Positions 52,555 through 63,030 of a DNA stretch of 64,000 nucleotides are shown here, in pieces. The position numbers and the translations under genes are program-made. Positions within the stretch are counted from its first letter, which is position 1. The number at the start of each line of letters is the position of its first letter. The notes beneath the pieces were generated by a model, which made no database searches, was not told the origin of the DNA, and saw only the letters and a program-made list of their open reading frames with translations. Origin of the DNA: Chionis minor (lineage: Eukaryota; Chordata; Aves; Charadriiformes; Chionididae); assembly GCA_013398295.1 (NCBI GenBank), contig VZSF01007300.1:186001-250000 (forward strand), read 5' to 3'.

Positions 52555-53585
52555 CTAAACAGCAACTATTGAAGTTAAACATGTTAAAATCTCAGGACTA
52601 TAGTGCTTGTATCCAGAAGCATTGAAAGGATTGCCTGAGGAGATTTATGAACTGCTTGCACTGATTTCTAGCAAGTCTTGGAGCATGAGGGCTGAGGGAT
52701 GCCAGAGTTAATATTATGCCACAATTTAAAAGGGTAAATTGAATGACCCATCAAATTATAGACCAATTAATCCAGCAACTCTCTGGAGGAGACATCATGT
52801 AAAAGTAGGAGACGATACATAAGTAATGAATTAAAAATAATAGCAGAAGTATTGCCGTAGGTTTGTGAAACATCAGTTTGCTCAGCTTAATGGTGTCTAC
52901 ACTGTATATTTTGATTTCTGAAAAACAATTGAAATCTGCCACCTTGATAAAAATATTGGCAGTCTGCAAATATCCTGGTGGGCCCTTACTGGGTGGATCA
53001 TATGCCAATTAATCTGCTAAATTGCAAAACGTAACTGTGAATGGAAAACTGTTATGCAAAGAAGGGCATGTGTGCCAACTCTCCACTAGAACTTGTTCTC
53101 ATACTGGTTTAACACTTTACCAACTACTACTACTACTGTTCAGCAATTATTATCTATTACTTAGCAATTTTATGAATGATCTGTAGAGCTTGCGGTGGTG
53201 GTGACACTGGCGAGGTGGTCAATAATGTTGGAGGGAAAACCAGCGGGCATGGAAGGTGATGTGTCTAGGGAGGAAGCATGATGGGCATCTCATTAACAGC
53301 ATCGTTATCTTCCGACGCAATAACGCCGATATCTGCTGAGGGCGTGTAGCGGGAGGTGCATGGAACGTGTGTGCCAGCCGGGCTGTTGAGGCAGAGGTGC
53401 CGCGGGAAGAAGCCGTCCAGAGTGGATGGGGACGGAGCTGTAACGCTCTGTGGAGCAGCAGCAATGTGGCTAATGCTGCACTCCACCCCACCCTGATGTC
53501 CTGACAGCGGAGCACTGAGAAACTGGAGAAGGTTCAGAAAAGAGCGACGAGATTATGTGCAAGTCTGAAAACGTGCCCTGAAGAT
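52555..53585 (+). pseudogene. Decayed CR1-clade LINE, reverse transcriptase part
   Basis: About 52635-52690 translates to PEEIYELLALISSKSWS, matching the CR1 pattern 'LAEVIARPLSIIFEKSWRSG'. About 52730-52775 gives KGKLNDPSNYRPINPATL, matching 'KKGKKEDPGNYRPVSLTS'. Around 53165-53230 there is FMNDL followed by a GEVVNNVGG-like phrase where CR1 has 'FINDL' and 'GGVVNMLEG'. At about 53523-53548 LEKVQKRAT, a hallmark of the C-terminal part, is visible. Many stops and frame changes. A CpG-dense block at 53302-53446 does not match CR1 and may be inserted or strongly diverged. (ACT)5 lies at 53123-53137. Confidence 0.65.
53123..53137. repeat. (ACT)5 microsatellite
   Basis: Five perfect ACT units inside the decayed LINE; short and probably of no consequence. 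Confidence 0.9.
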
Positions 53586-53794
53586 AGTAAACCTACAGTG
53601 CAAGTGAGCTTCTCATAGCCTCACCTGCCATTAAACTTTTTTTGAAAGAGAGACTAAAGTTTGGGGCTTTTTTTTGCTAGGGCATGTCTAGTTTATCCAA
53701 GGTAAAGTGTCTCTGTAATACAGTAAGAAAAAAGAGTAAGAACAGAGATGGGAGAGATATTCCGGCTGGACGTAACAGGGACATAATCACCCAT
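53586..53794. other. Non-coding, unassigned
   Basis: A short interval between the RT fossil and the younger CR1 tail, with T-rich and A-rich stretches. It may be part of the decayed LINE 3' region, but nothing diagnostic is visible. Confidence 0.4.
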
Positions 53795-53902
53795 TTGAGG
53801 GACATGGGTTAGGGGTGGTTTAGCAGTGTTAGGTTTATGGTTGGACTCGATGATCTCAAAGGTCTCTTCCAACCTAAGTGATTCTGTGATTCCGTGATTT
53901 AG
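53795..53902 (+). mobile_element. CR1 3' tail, 5'-truncated
   Basis: Reads 'gagggacatgggttaggggt', then 'ggtttatggttggactcgat', 'gatctcaaaggtctcttcca' and the octamer-like 'gattctgtgattccgtga'. Its good preservation contrasts with the decayed LINE just upstream, so it is more likely a separate, younger insertion than that element's own end. It resembles the tail of the copy at 39373. Confidence 0.88.
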
Positions 53903-55961
53903 GCATCTTCTGTTGGGGTCACTATGCCGCTTAGGTTCCTAACCATGCTCAGTAACCTTTCCAGGGGACTCGTCACAGGAGCACCGAAGCGATAGGTTTG
54001 CTGCAGATGGCGCGGGGAGTTTGGCTTGTGCTGTGCAGACACACGCTGTCAGAATTGCCTTCCTGGCCCTAAAATCTTAGAAGTGAGGAATGTTTCACAG
54101 GTTTAACCGAGCAGGGTCTTCAGCCTGGGCTGCTGAGTAAGTTTGGCAGAATAGCGGAAGGCCTGGTTTTGAGGGCAGTTGAGGTTGTCCATAAAGTGAA
54201 GGATTGGGCTCTTATGACGAAGCAGTTCATTTGTACTGCTGTTTACACTGACAGAATCACATTAATTGTTTTTCGTTCCCCCAGAATTTTAATGATCCTG
54301 TGCAGATTTAACTTTGCCATTATGGGAAAGTGGTTCTTTCTTATGAACACAAGTGCTCAGCTTGGAAATCTCAAACCACCTTTACAATCTCCATCCCCGC
54401 AATAAAAGTCTCTGGATGGCAAAAACTGCAGAACACCCGTCTAGCTTTTATGAAATCAAACCCTTAGGCAAAACTCATTTAAAAAAAAGGCAGTTGGAAA
54501 AGAATGATTTTATTTTGAACTACTTTGTGTTTTGCTATGTATTAAAAAAATATTTTGCTCTAATCTTTTCCTATATTTGCAAGCAGAATCTAAAAGAAGA
54601 TAATATCATGCAAAAAGCACAGTGACCTGATACATTTACTATTACCATATACTTGTAGAAGCCAAATGAAATAAGAATGTTTTCAATTCTATGTAAATAA
54701 ATATGTATTTTAATAACAGTTAATGCCAGTTCATAAAGGGAAGCACAGTAGGAGAGTTCTTTAAGAGAAGATTACACTCCTGGTACAAAATCCTTTTCTA
54801 GAAAGTGATTGAAAAGAAATATGACCTTACAAAATATCATCTTCAACACAGGGAAGTCTGAGTTCCATTTCGTTCTTCCTCCCTTAGGAAAGTGGAAAGG
54901 CATTATTAAGGCATATCAATCAATTTTGGTAGCACCTTTATTGCCTAATATTATCACTGTGTACATACTGATAATTTCTCCGCATATTGTTTACATAGTA
55001 CATCTTACCAGTCCCTGCTTCCTCCATGTAAAAGTTATCACAAAAAAGTGCATGTCTTGAATGATGCATGTGCACGAAGTGCCCGGTGATACTTTGACAT
55101 TATCCACCACTGGCAGAATCTGCAAGAAATGTAAAGAGAGAAGGTTCCTTTTTCTTGGGTAGCATAACCCTGTAACATTAGTCATAGTCAGTGCTCCTCA
55201 CTGGCTTTGCCTTCAAATTGTACGAGTATCTTTCAGAAGAAACATGTCACGCAGCGGTGCATGAAGAATAAACTATAGCTGTAACTGCAAATTAAAAAAC
55301 CTGTACTTTATCACAAATCCGCTGTTAGACTCTGGTTTTGGCCTGAGTTCAATAGTGTTTGGATCTTGGGTACTATCTCAGCTTGCCACATAGGTCCAAG
55401 GTCAAAACTATGAGTGGTTGCCCCAGCACCTCCTTTGGCTCTTACATCTCCTTCAGCTCTCACATTTATTGCTTACTTAGCCTAAAACAGTGTGTAGTGA
55501 GTCAACGCTGCCATACAGGAAGGTGGGACTGCAAGGAACCAGCAAGGAACCACGACAGGCCCCTCCCCATCACAGACAACAATGTTTTAGGCACTTTATT
55601 ACAAAGAACCACTAAACACCTCTTGCATGTACCATTCCTTTCCTCACCAGCTGCAAAACAAACTAAAAGAAATGTGGTAAAAGACCAAACCCTCCAAATA
55701 CAGTGTGCCACAGGACAGCTGAGGACATTTCCAGTGTCCCAAGTCTTACAAAAGTGAGGTTTTAGTTGGAGAAAACTGCCAGCGTGTCATGAAGGCCATA
55801 CCAAACAACAGAAAAAGATGGAAAGCAAAGAAACTAAAAGCAGTCATCTGGGAAACAATGATCATTGCAAACTGATCTGGATAAAAACGGTTTCGACTCC
55901 AAAACAGGTGATGAGTTTAACCCTGAACAAATGAGGGAAATGGGCAAACTGGGCACTTGGC
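53903..55961. other. Unique non-coding DNA
   Basis: No exon or repeat recognised. An 11-bp near-tandem, gcaaggaacca, occurs at about 55540-55562. Frames such as 55359-55757 (132 codons, plus) are anonymous and opposed by an antisense frame. Confidence 0.5.
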
Positions 55962-55984
55962 GGGGGGGGGGTGTGTGTGTGTGT
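55962..55984. repeat. G-run plus (GT)n microsatellite
   Basis: A run of ten G continues directly into TG repeats. Length is likely to vary between individuals. Confidence 0.95.
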
Positions 55985-56026
55985 TTAATGTCACTGAGCA
56001 CACACTATACTGTCATAGAAAAATAC

Positions 56027-56145
56027 AATCATAGAATCATTTTGGTTGGAAGAGACCTTTAGGATCATCAAGTCCAACCATTAACCTAGCACTGCCAAGT
56101 TACCACTGAACTGTGTCCCTCAGCACCACATCTACAGTCTCCTGT
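56027..56145 (-). mobile_element. CR1 3' tail (antisense), 5'-truncated
   Basis: 'aatcatagaatcattttggt' followed by 'tggaagagacctttaggatc' and 'atcaagtccaaccattaacc' is the reverse complement of an avian CR1 end, running to about 'ctgtgtccctcagcaccaca'. A further 'tcatagaa' word at 56012 may be an extra tail unit. Confidence 0.88.
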
Positions 56146-57272
56146 GGACAGGCTCTTGTGCTTCAGAAGGAGGTGAAAAAAGCCCAGCCCTTCAGAATCC
56201 ACGTTACATACGTATATGGAGGAAGCAAAAAGGAAAAGAACCCCCTGCATCCCCTGTCCTAGTGTTCTCAGAGATCTGAGGCATGGTTAAGTGCAGAATA
56301 AAAAGTGTGAGCAAGCACTGTTAAGAAGCAAGCTCTGATCAACTCCCTGCCCTGCAGATACTGAGAAATTGGAGGTCTCAGGACTGATACAGCAATCCTA
56401 CTTAATCCCTTCTTTATACAATCCATTCCATAAATTTTAAAACAATGGGAGGTCCAAGCTCCCACTATCTTGTGTGTAAACTGCTTCACAGTTTCATTTT
56501 TTTGGTTATTCAAAACCAGTTTTCCGATTTCCAGTCTGAATTTGTTCCTGATTCACTCATCTCTATTTGATTTTGTATCAGTATAATTCTTAACTTAAAC
56601 AAGTATTCTTTTCTTGGTATGCACTTTCAAATCCATTTATAAATAATGGTGGTGTCACCAAGAAAACTGTAGGTTTGAAAATTGGAATTGGGACAGCCCG
56701 CATCTTCTGGCAATGAGTAGTAACAGTTGACTGACTCCTACTGCGACTACTTCTGGAAGTTACATTTTTTGGCTAGTACAGCTGAAACACTCAAACCATC
56801 TTACAGCAGACCTTTTGCAAGTTAGAAGTGAGAAGATGACATAAATGGGGCCAGAATTAGCATTTCAGAGGCCTGGGTTCTTATTGTACGTGCAATGTAG
56901 TATACGCATTAGCATTTTTGACCAGAACCAGAGCGTGTTTTGAAATTAATTTCCTGATCATCCCTCCTCCCTCTTCTTTGGGTTCCCACTATGGAGGGAC
57001 CACATGGCCTTTTCAGAGCAAACTAGACACATGCACCTAATGCACTGTCTGAATGTGGGTTCAGCTCCATGGGACCAGACTAGAAATAAATAAATAGCAA
57101 AGACTATCCATGTGGGTGTTGTGAACCACACACAAATGTTGTAGACCTCTGGTCTTCAGATATTGCTCCTTATGCCTCCACTCCTCCCTACAGCTCCACC
57201 CCTCCTAGGCTGTGCTACCTGATAAGCCTTAGATGTCTTGCACGACCACAGCAAGTGATTTCAAGTATAGAA
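56146..57272. other. Unique non-coding DNA
   Basis: No exon, RNA gene or repeat recognised; AT-rich with short frames only. Confidence 0.55.
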
Positions 57273-58742
57273 GCATAGAATAGAATCATAGAATGGTTTA
57301 GGTTGGAAAGGACCTTAAAGATCATCTAGTTCCAGCACCCCTGCTGTGGGCAGGGTTACCTCCTATTAGACCAGGTTGCTCAAAGCCCCATCCAACCTAG
57401 TCTTGAACACTTGCAGGGATAGGGCCTCAATAACTTCTCTGGGCAACCTGTTTCAGTACCTCACCATGCTCAAAGAGAAAAATTTTTCCTGAGATCTAAT
57501 CTAAATCTACCTTCTTCAATTCGAAGCCATTACCCCGTGTCCTATCACTACATGCCCTTATAAAAAGTCCCTCTCCAACTTTCTTGTAAGGCCCCTTCAG
57601 ACACCAGAAGGCCACTATAAGGTCTCCCTGGAGCCTTCTCTTCTCCAGGCTGAACAATTCCAACTCTCTCAGCCTGGCCTTACAGGGGAGGTGCTCCATC
57701 CCTCTCAACATCTTCATGGCCCTTCTCTGGACCTGCTCCAACAGGTCCACATCCTTCTTATGCTGAGGACTACAGAGCTAGATGCAGTACACCAGGTGGG
57801 TCTCACCAGAGCAGAGAAGAGAGACAGAATCACCTCCCCTGACCTGCTCGCCACACTTTTTCTTCAGTCCAGGATACGGTTGGCCTTCTTGGCTGCAAGT
57901 GCACATTGCCAGCTCATGTTGAGCTTCTCATCCACCAAGACCCCCAAGTCCTTCTCCTCAGGGCTGTTCTCAATCCATTCTATACCCAGCCTGTATTTGT
58001 GCTTGGAATTGCCGTGACCCAGGTGCAGGACCTTGCACTTTGCATTGTTGAACTTCATAAGCTTGGCACGGGCCCACCTCTGAAGCCTGTCCAGATCCCT
58101 CTGGATGGCATCCCATCCCTCCAGCATGTTGAGCATGTCACACAGCTTGATGTTGTCAGCAAACTTGCTGAGGGTGCAATCAATCCCACTGTCCATGATG
58201 CTGACGAAGATGTTAAACAGCACTGGTCCCAGTACTGACCCTTGAGGAACACCACTTGCTGCTGGTTTCCACTTGGACATTGAGCCATCAGCTGCAACCC
58301 TTTGTGTGCAGCCATCCAGCCAATTCCTTATCCACTGAGTGGTCCATCCATCAAATGCATGTCTCTCCAATTTAGAGACCAGGATGTTGTGCGGGACAGT
58401 GTCAAATGCTTTGCATAAGTCCAGGTGGATGATATCTGTTGCTCTCCCCTTATCCACCAATACCGTAACCTTGTCATAGAAGGTCACCACGTTCGTCAGG
58501 TATGACTTGCCCTTGGTGAAGTCACATTGGCTGTCACTCATTACCTCCTTATTTTCTGTGTGCCTTAGCAGAGTTATCAGGAGGATCTGCTCCATGATTT
58601 TGCTGGACACAGAGGTGAGACTGACCGGCCTGGGATTCCTCGGGTCTTCCTTTTTTTCCCTTTTTGAAAATGCGGGTTACATTTCCCCTTTCCCAGTCAG
58701 CAGGAACTTCACCAGGCTGACACGACGTCTCAAATATGATGG
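57273..58742 (-). mobile_element. CR1 LINE, 3' end through RT core (left contig copy)
   Basis: The 3' octamer tail is at the left (gcatagaatagaatcatag). Reading right to left on the minus strand, the RT frame (58610 to 57864, 248 codons) shows [16 protein letters not shown] (motif A), then [16 protein letters not shown], then SKFADNIKL, then [20 protein letters not shown]. The catalytic box normally FADD reads FADN (Asn codon 58152-58154), which should abolish catalysis. A second frame (57750-57496) carries LLEQVQRRAMKMLRGMEHLP. An extra T in a 7-T run (58651-58657) shifts the frame upstream of the 58610 start, whose Met is only the first after that break. The CR1 resumes beyond the LTR at 59110. 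Dead element. Confidence 0.95.
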
Positions 58743-59109
58743 TGTCCTGGTTCCGGCGGGGATGGGGTTAATTCCTGGCCGGGACACAGGCATTCCATAC
58801 CACGTGACGCCATGCCCAGTACTTAGGCAGGAGCTGCGCAGGGATACGGTTTGGAAGTCGCCGCTTGGGAGCGGGCTGGGGTTTCCCAGGACCGGTCGGT
58901 GCGTGGTGGGAAGGTAACCCTGTTTGTACATCCCTCCATTGGTGATGGCGGTGGCGATGATGGTCTCCTATTTCCTTTGCTGTTGTGTTAAACTGCCTTT
59001 ATCTCAACCCACGAGTTTTACCTTTTTTGTCCGTTTCTCGCCCACTGCTCTGGGGCTTGGGAGAGCAGCTGCCTGGTTCTTTGTTACTGGTGGAAGCCAA
59101 ACCAGGACA
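58743..59109 (+). mobile_element. Solo LTR, avian ERVL-like, inserted in CR1
   Basis: 367 bp bounded by TGTCCTGGTT and AACCAGGACA, exact inverted ends of the TG...CA type. Flanking 5-mers are GATGG (58738-58742) and GACGG (59110-59114), a target duplication with one C/T difference. Inside, 'attccataccacgtgacgcc' and 'ctttatctcaacccacgagt' are phrases of a widespread avian ERVL-type LTR in plus orientation. It is shorter than I recall for relatives: the part after 'ggggttaattcctgg' seems internally deleted, and where relatives have a TATA box this copy reads 'agtacttagg'. There are no internal viral genes, so it arose by recombination between two LTRs. The class is inferred from the 5-bp duplication and sequence resemblance. 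Confidence 0.85.
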
Positions 59110-59239
59110 GACGGATGGTGGCTTCGCAACGTCATCTGCCAGTTCCCTCAGGACCCCGAGGAGGGATTTCATCAGGTCCCACAGACTTGTGTACCTTCAG
59201 GTTCCTTGGATGGTCTCATACTTGGTCATCACTTACAGG
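59110..59239 (-). mobile_element. CR1 LINE, segment upstream of the LTR insertion (left contig copy)
   Basis: On the minus strand it reads KSVGPDEIPP, and after a one-base excess in a C4 run (59154-59157) VLRELADDVAKPPS, the CR1 segment just before 'IIFE'. That segment continues on the other side of the LTR as IIFETSCQPGEVPADWERG. The two flanks are therefore one CR1 split by the LTR. Sequence stops at the gap. Confidence 0.88.
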
Positions 59240-59934
59240 NNNNNNNNNNNNNNNNNNNNNNNNNNNNNNNNNNNNNNNNNNNNNNNNNNNNNNNNNNNNN
59301 NNNNNNNNNNNNNNNNNNNNNNNNNNNNNNNNNNNNNNNNNNNNNNNNNNNNNNNNNNNNNNNNNNNNNNNNNNNNNNNNNNNNNNNNNNNNNNNNNNNN
59401 NNNNNNNNNNNNNNNNNNNNNNNNNNNNNNNNNNNNNNNNNNNNNNNNNNNNNNNNNNNNNNNNNNNNNNNNNNNNNNNNNNNNNNNNNNNNNNNNNNNN
59501 NNNNNNNNNNNNNNNNNNNNNNNNNNNNNNNNNNNNNNNNNNNNNNNNNNNNNNNNNNNNNNNNNNNNNNNNNNNNNNNNNNNNNNNNNNNNNNNNNNNN
59601 NNNNNNNNNNNNNNNNNNNNNNNNNNNNNNNNNNNNNNNNNNNNNNNNNNNNNNNNNNNNNNNNNNNNNNNNNNNNNNNNNNNNNNNNNNNNNNNNNNNN
59701 NNNNNNNNNNNNNNNNNNNNNNNNNNNNNNNNNNNNNNNNNNNNNNNNNNNNNNNNNNNNNNNNNNNNNNNNNNNNNNNNNNNNNNNNNNNNNNNNNNNN
59801 NNNNNNNNNNNNNNNNNNNNNNNNNNNNNNNNNNNNNNNNNNNNNNNNNNNNNNNNNNNNNNNNNNNNNNNNNNNNNNNNNNNNNNNNNNNNNNNNNNNN
59901 NNNNNNNNNNNNNNNNNNNNNNNNNNNNNNNNNN
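59240..59934. other. Assembly gap (695 N)
   Basis: An unbroken run of N. Open frames that appear to cross it are artefacts. The gap is flanked by the same 1,412-bp sequence on both sides, so its real length may be negative, that is, the flanking contigs overlap. Confidence 1.
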
Positions 59935-60849
59935 AATCACCTCCCCTGACCTGCTCGCCACACTTTTTCTTCAGTCCAGGATACGGTTGGCCTTCTTGGC
60001 TGCAAGTGCACATTGCCAGCTCATGTTGAGCTTCTCATCCACCAAGACCCCCAAGTCCTTCTCCTCAGGGCTGTTCTCAATCCATTCTATACCCAGCCTG
60101 TATTTGTGCTTGGAATTGCCGTGACCCAGGTGCAGGACCTTGCACTTTGCATTGTTGAACTTCATAAGCTTGGCACGGGCCCACCTCTGAAGCCTGTCCA
60201 GATCCCTCTGGATGGCATCCCATCCCTCCAGCATGTTGAGCATGTCACACAGCTTGATGTTGTCAGCAAACTTGCTGAGGGTGCAATCAATCCCACTGTC
60301 CATGATGCTGACGAAGATGTTAAACAGCACTGGTCCCAGTACTGACCCTTGAGGAACACCACTTGCTGCTGGTTTCCACTTGGACATTGAGCCATCAGCT
60401 GCAACCCTTTGTGTGCAGCCATCCAGCCAATTCCTTATCCACTGAGTGGTCCATCCATCAAATGCATGTCTCTCCAATTTAGAGACCAGGATGTTGTGCG
60501 GGACAGTGTCAAATGCTTTGCATAAGTCCAGGTGGATGATATCTGTTGCTCTCCCCTTATCCACCAATACCGTAACCTTGTCATAGAAGGTCACCACGTT
60601 CGTCAGGTATGACTTGCCCTTGGTGAAGTCACATTGGCTGTCACTCATTACCTCCTTATTTTCTGTGTGCCTTAGCAGAGTTATCAGGAGGATCTGCTCC
60701 ATGATTTTGCTGGACACAGAGGTGAGACTGACCGGCCTGGGATTCCTCGGGTCTTCCTTTTTTTCCCTTTTTGAAAATGCGGGTTACATTTCCCCTTTCC
60801 CAGTCAGCAGGAACTTCACCAGGCTGACACGACGTCTCAAATATGATGG
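59935..60849 (-). mobile_element. CR1 LINE, RT part (right contig copy)
   Basis: Identical in every feature checked to 57828-58742, with the RT frame at 60717-59971, the FADN box and the 7-T frameshift at 60758-60764. The CR1 3' end is not present because the copy starts at the gap edge in mid-element. Probably the same genomic locus as the left copy. Confidence 0.93.
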
Positions 60850-61216
60850 TGTCCTGGTTCCGGCGGGGATGGGGTTAATTCCTGGCCGGGACACAGGCAT
60901 TCCATACCACGTGACGCCATGCCCAGTACTTAGGCAGGAGCTGCGCAGGGATACGGTTTGGAAGTCGCCGCTTGGGAGCGGGCTGGGGTTTCCCAGGACC
61001 GGTCGGTGCGTGGTGGGAAGGTAACCCTGTTTGTACATCCCTCCATTGGTGATGGCGGTGGCGATGATGGTCTCCTATTTCCTTTGCTGTTGTGTTAAAC
61101 TGCCTTTATCTCAACCCACGAGTTTTACCTTTTTTGTCCGTTTCTCGCCCACTGCTCTGGGGCTTGGGAGAGCAGCTGCCTGGTTCTTTGTTACTGGTGG
61201 AAGCCAAACCAGGACA
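60850..61216 (+). mobile_element. Solo LTR, avian ERVL-like (right contig copy)
   Basis: Same ends, same internal sequence and same flanking 5-mers (GATGG 60845-60849, GACGG 61217-61221) as the LTR at 58743. Two independent insertions could not share the same host site and the same mutations, so this is either assembly duplication or segmental duplication. Confidence 0.85.
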
Positions 61217-61375
61217 GACGGATGGTGGCTTCGCAACGTCATCTGCCAGTTCCCTCAGGACCCCGAGGAGGGATTTCATCAGGTCCCACAGACTTGTGTA
61301 CCTTCAGGTTCCTTGGATGGTCTCATACTTGGTCATCACTTACAGGATGGGTCTTCATTCCCACAGCCCCTGCCT
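61217..61375 (-). mobile_element. CR1 LINE, upstream segment to its 5' truncation point
   Basis: Continues the CR1 (KSVGPDEIPP on the minus strand) and then runs past the end of the duplicated part. 'acttacaggatgggtcttca' and 'ttcccacagcccctgcc' resemble the antisense CR1 phrase 'cctacagtgggagggacttc..ccccagtccctgcc'. After about 61375 the similarity fades, which I take as the 5' truncation point. That boundary is approximate. Confidence 0.6.
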
Positions 61376-62089
61376 TTGCCTTCTGCCCATGCCCCATGTT
61401 TGCCACCTGTAAGACAGGGCTAACTTGGAGTTTCTCTTGATGTTGTTAGAATTACTGGGGACTTGTGCTGTGTGCTTACACCAGTGATCACAGCAGTTTT
61501 TATATCCTCTTCCTTTTGGTGGCACCAGAAATTTCCCATTGCTGTTAATTAGTAATCAGCTGAGCAAAGAAAGAAAAAAAAAAAGGCAATCTGACAATGA
61601 ATTTAGTAGAGAAACTGCCATGTTTCTGAAGAACTAAAATCAATTAAATGTTTGGTTTGAATTTATTAACTATTTTTGAAGTGAAAGGTTTTGTTTTGAT
61701 GCTTTACATTGTTACTGTTCAAAATTTCCCCAAGATGTGTTATTTTTCATTTAAAACTGATACAAATTTTGTTTTAAAATATAAGACCTGACTATATCTA
61801 TCCAAAGCATTTGGGTTTTGGGTCAAATATGGCTTTTTCTTTTTTTACTTCATCCAGAATACAGATTTTCTAGAATTTTTCTTTGCAATTTTTCAGGTAA
61901 AAGTGTAAATATTCTGATCTGACCTAAACCAAATTTCTTACAAGTTTTCAGACCAATCATGAAATTGAGAAGAAAAAAAAGAAAACCTGTTATTTCCCAA
62001 GCTACCTAGCAAAACACTGAAAACCAGCAAAATAAACCGAGAGTTGAGATTACTTTTAGAAAAAGAAAAAAAATCCTTGCGTAACCTCA
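61376..62089. other. Unique AT-rich non-coding DNA
   Basis: AT-rich, with A-runs at about 61569-61584 and 61973-61985. No gene or repeat recognised. Confidence 0.55.
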
Positions 62090-62420
62090 ATATTCAGCGC
62101 GAGCCTCCTGCAGTTACACTACATCGCTGGAGTGCGGCTTTGAAACCTAGAACAACAGTCTTTGGTGCACTGATACATCATTAATGTGGCTGCCTTTGCC
62201 TCTGAGCTGGCAGAGCATCTCTGTAGAGCCTCTCTGCTGGAGCCGAGGAGACGCGCACGCTCTGGGAAGGGCTCTGGAAGATGCTCAGGCGAGCATCTGT
62301 CCTTCCAGGGCAGTCACCATAAACAACTGGGTCTCAAATGCAAGTGGACTGAATATATTCACACATTTTTGCACTCGGTTAACAACATTAATGAGCCCTT
62401 TTAGCACAGTTTGACAATCG
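62090..62420. promoter_or_regulatory. Candidate conserved non-coding block
   Basis: Non-repetitive block with ATTAATG at two places (about 62180 and 62398), CAAGTGG (62341-62347) and GTTAAC (62388-62393, an HNF1-like half). Two short overlapping plus frames (62184-62414) have no domain. Regulatory function is only inferred from motif content. Confidence 0.22.
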
Positions 62421-62629
62421 TTCCAAATTAAGCCATTTTCTTTCTTTTTTTTTTTCTTGTTTTCCTTCCTCTCTCCCTGTGTCGTGAAGCAAAGACAAAT
62501 ATATCTGAAATGTTTTCTTCTTATGATTGCAGCTTGAAATAATTAAATTCAGTAACTCCCTTCTACCCAGCAGTGAGAAAGACTTTCCATCAAACTCAGA
62601 AAGTCATGTGAAACAACTGGTTTCTGGTT
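62421..62629. other. Pyrimidine-rich spacer
   Basis: T/C-rich start (62438-62480), then plain unique sequence. Nothing recognised. Confidence 0.5.
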
Positions 62630-63030
62630 CCTGACTAGCTCCAGCAGGACTTTCTTTGAGATCTATTAGAGACTGCAAATCTTCAGCAGAAATTGCAAAT
62701 GGAATAATTTAGCTGCCTCCAGAGCGGCACAAATTTCTGGTGTCAGAATCTCATTGATTTGTTTCAAGATCATTAATAAAAGTCACATGGCGAGTATTCT
62801 GGGCTTGCATTTTTCTTGAGCTCACACGCAGGAGTTAGTAGAAATAGTCTCGATGCCAGTCCCTGTTAGGTATTTTTTGTGTACCACAATCTTTATTTCC
62901 TTGCAGTTTTTAGACCCCCAGTGAATTGAATGTAAAGGGCTGCCCAGGTCTGTAAACCGCAATTCCCCAACCTGCCTACAGGAACGGTCACCCTAATTAA
63001 TTGTAGGGAGGCAATCAATTAATACAAGGT
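62630..63030. promoter_or_regulatory. Candidate regulatory block with paired homeodomain sites
   Basis: Contains CATTAATAAA (62771-62780, a posterior-HOX/CDX-like word) and an inverted pair ATTAATTG (62996-63003) / CAATTAAT (63016-63023) separated by 12 bp. No coding frame. Motif-only evidence. Confidence 0.25.

Larger units (their letters stand above)
57828..59239. repeat. Left copy of an apparently identical 1,412-bp direct repeat flanking the gap
   Basis: Every base compared matches 59935-61346 at a constant offset of 2,107, including the CR1 frameshift, the FADN change and the LTR. The left copy ends exactly at the first N. The right copy begins exactly after the last N. This is the pattern of two overlapping contigs placed side by side. 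Confidence 0.9.
59935..61346. repeat. Right copy of the 1,412-bp direct repeat flanking the gap
   Basis: Counterpart of 57828-59239. Beyond 61346 the sequence continues smoothly in CR1-like fashion, as expected if this contig simply extends the left one. Confidence 0.9.

Noticed and set aside
57906..58238. Plus-strand frames inside the CR1 (and the copies at 60013-60345 and 60614-61024)
   Set aside because: They are antisense shadows of the CR1 reverse-transcriptase frame.
58924..60124. Long frames of 242-379 codons crossing 59240-59934
   Set aside because: They consist mostly of unknown residues from the N run and are artefacts of translating a gap.
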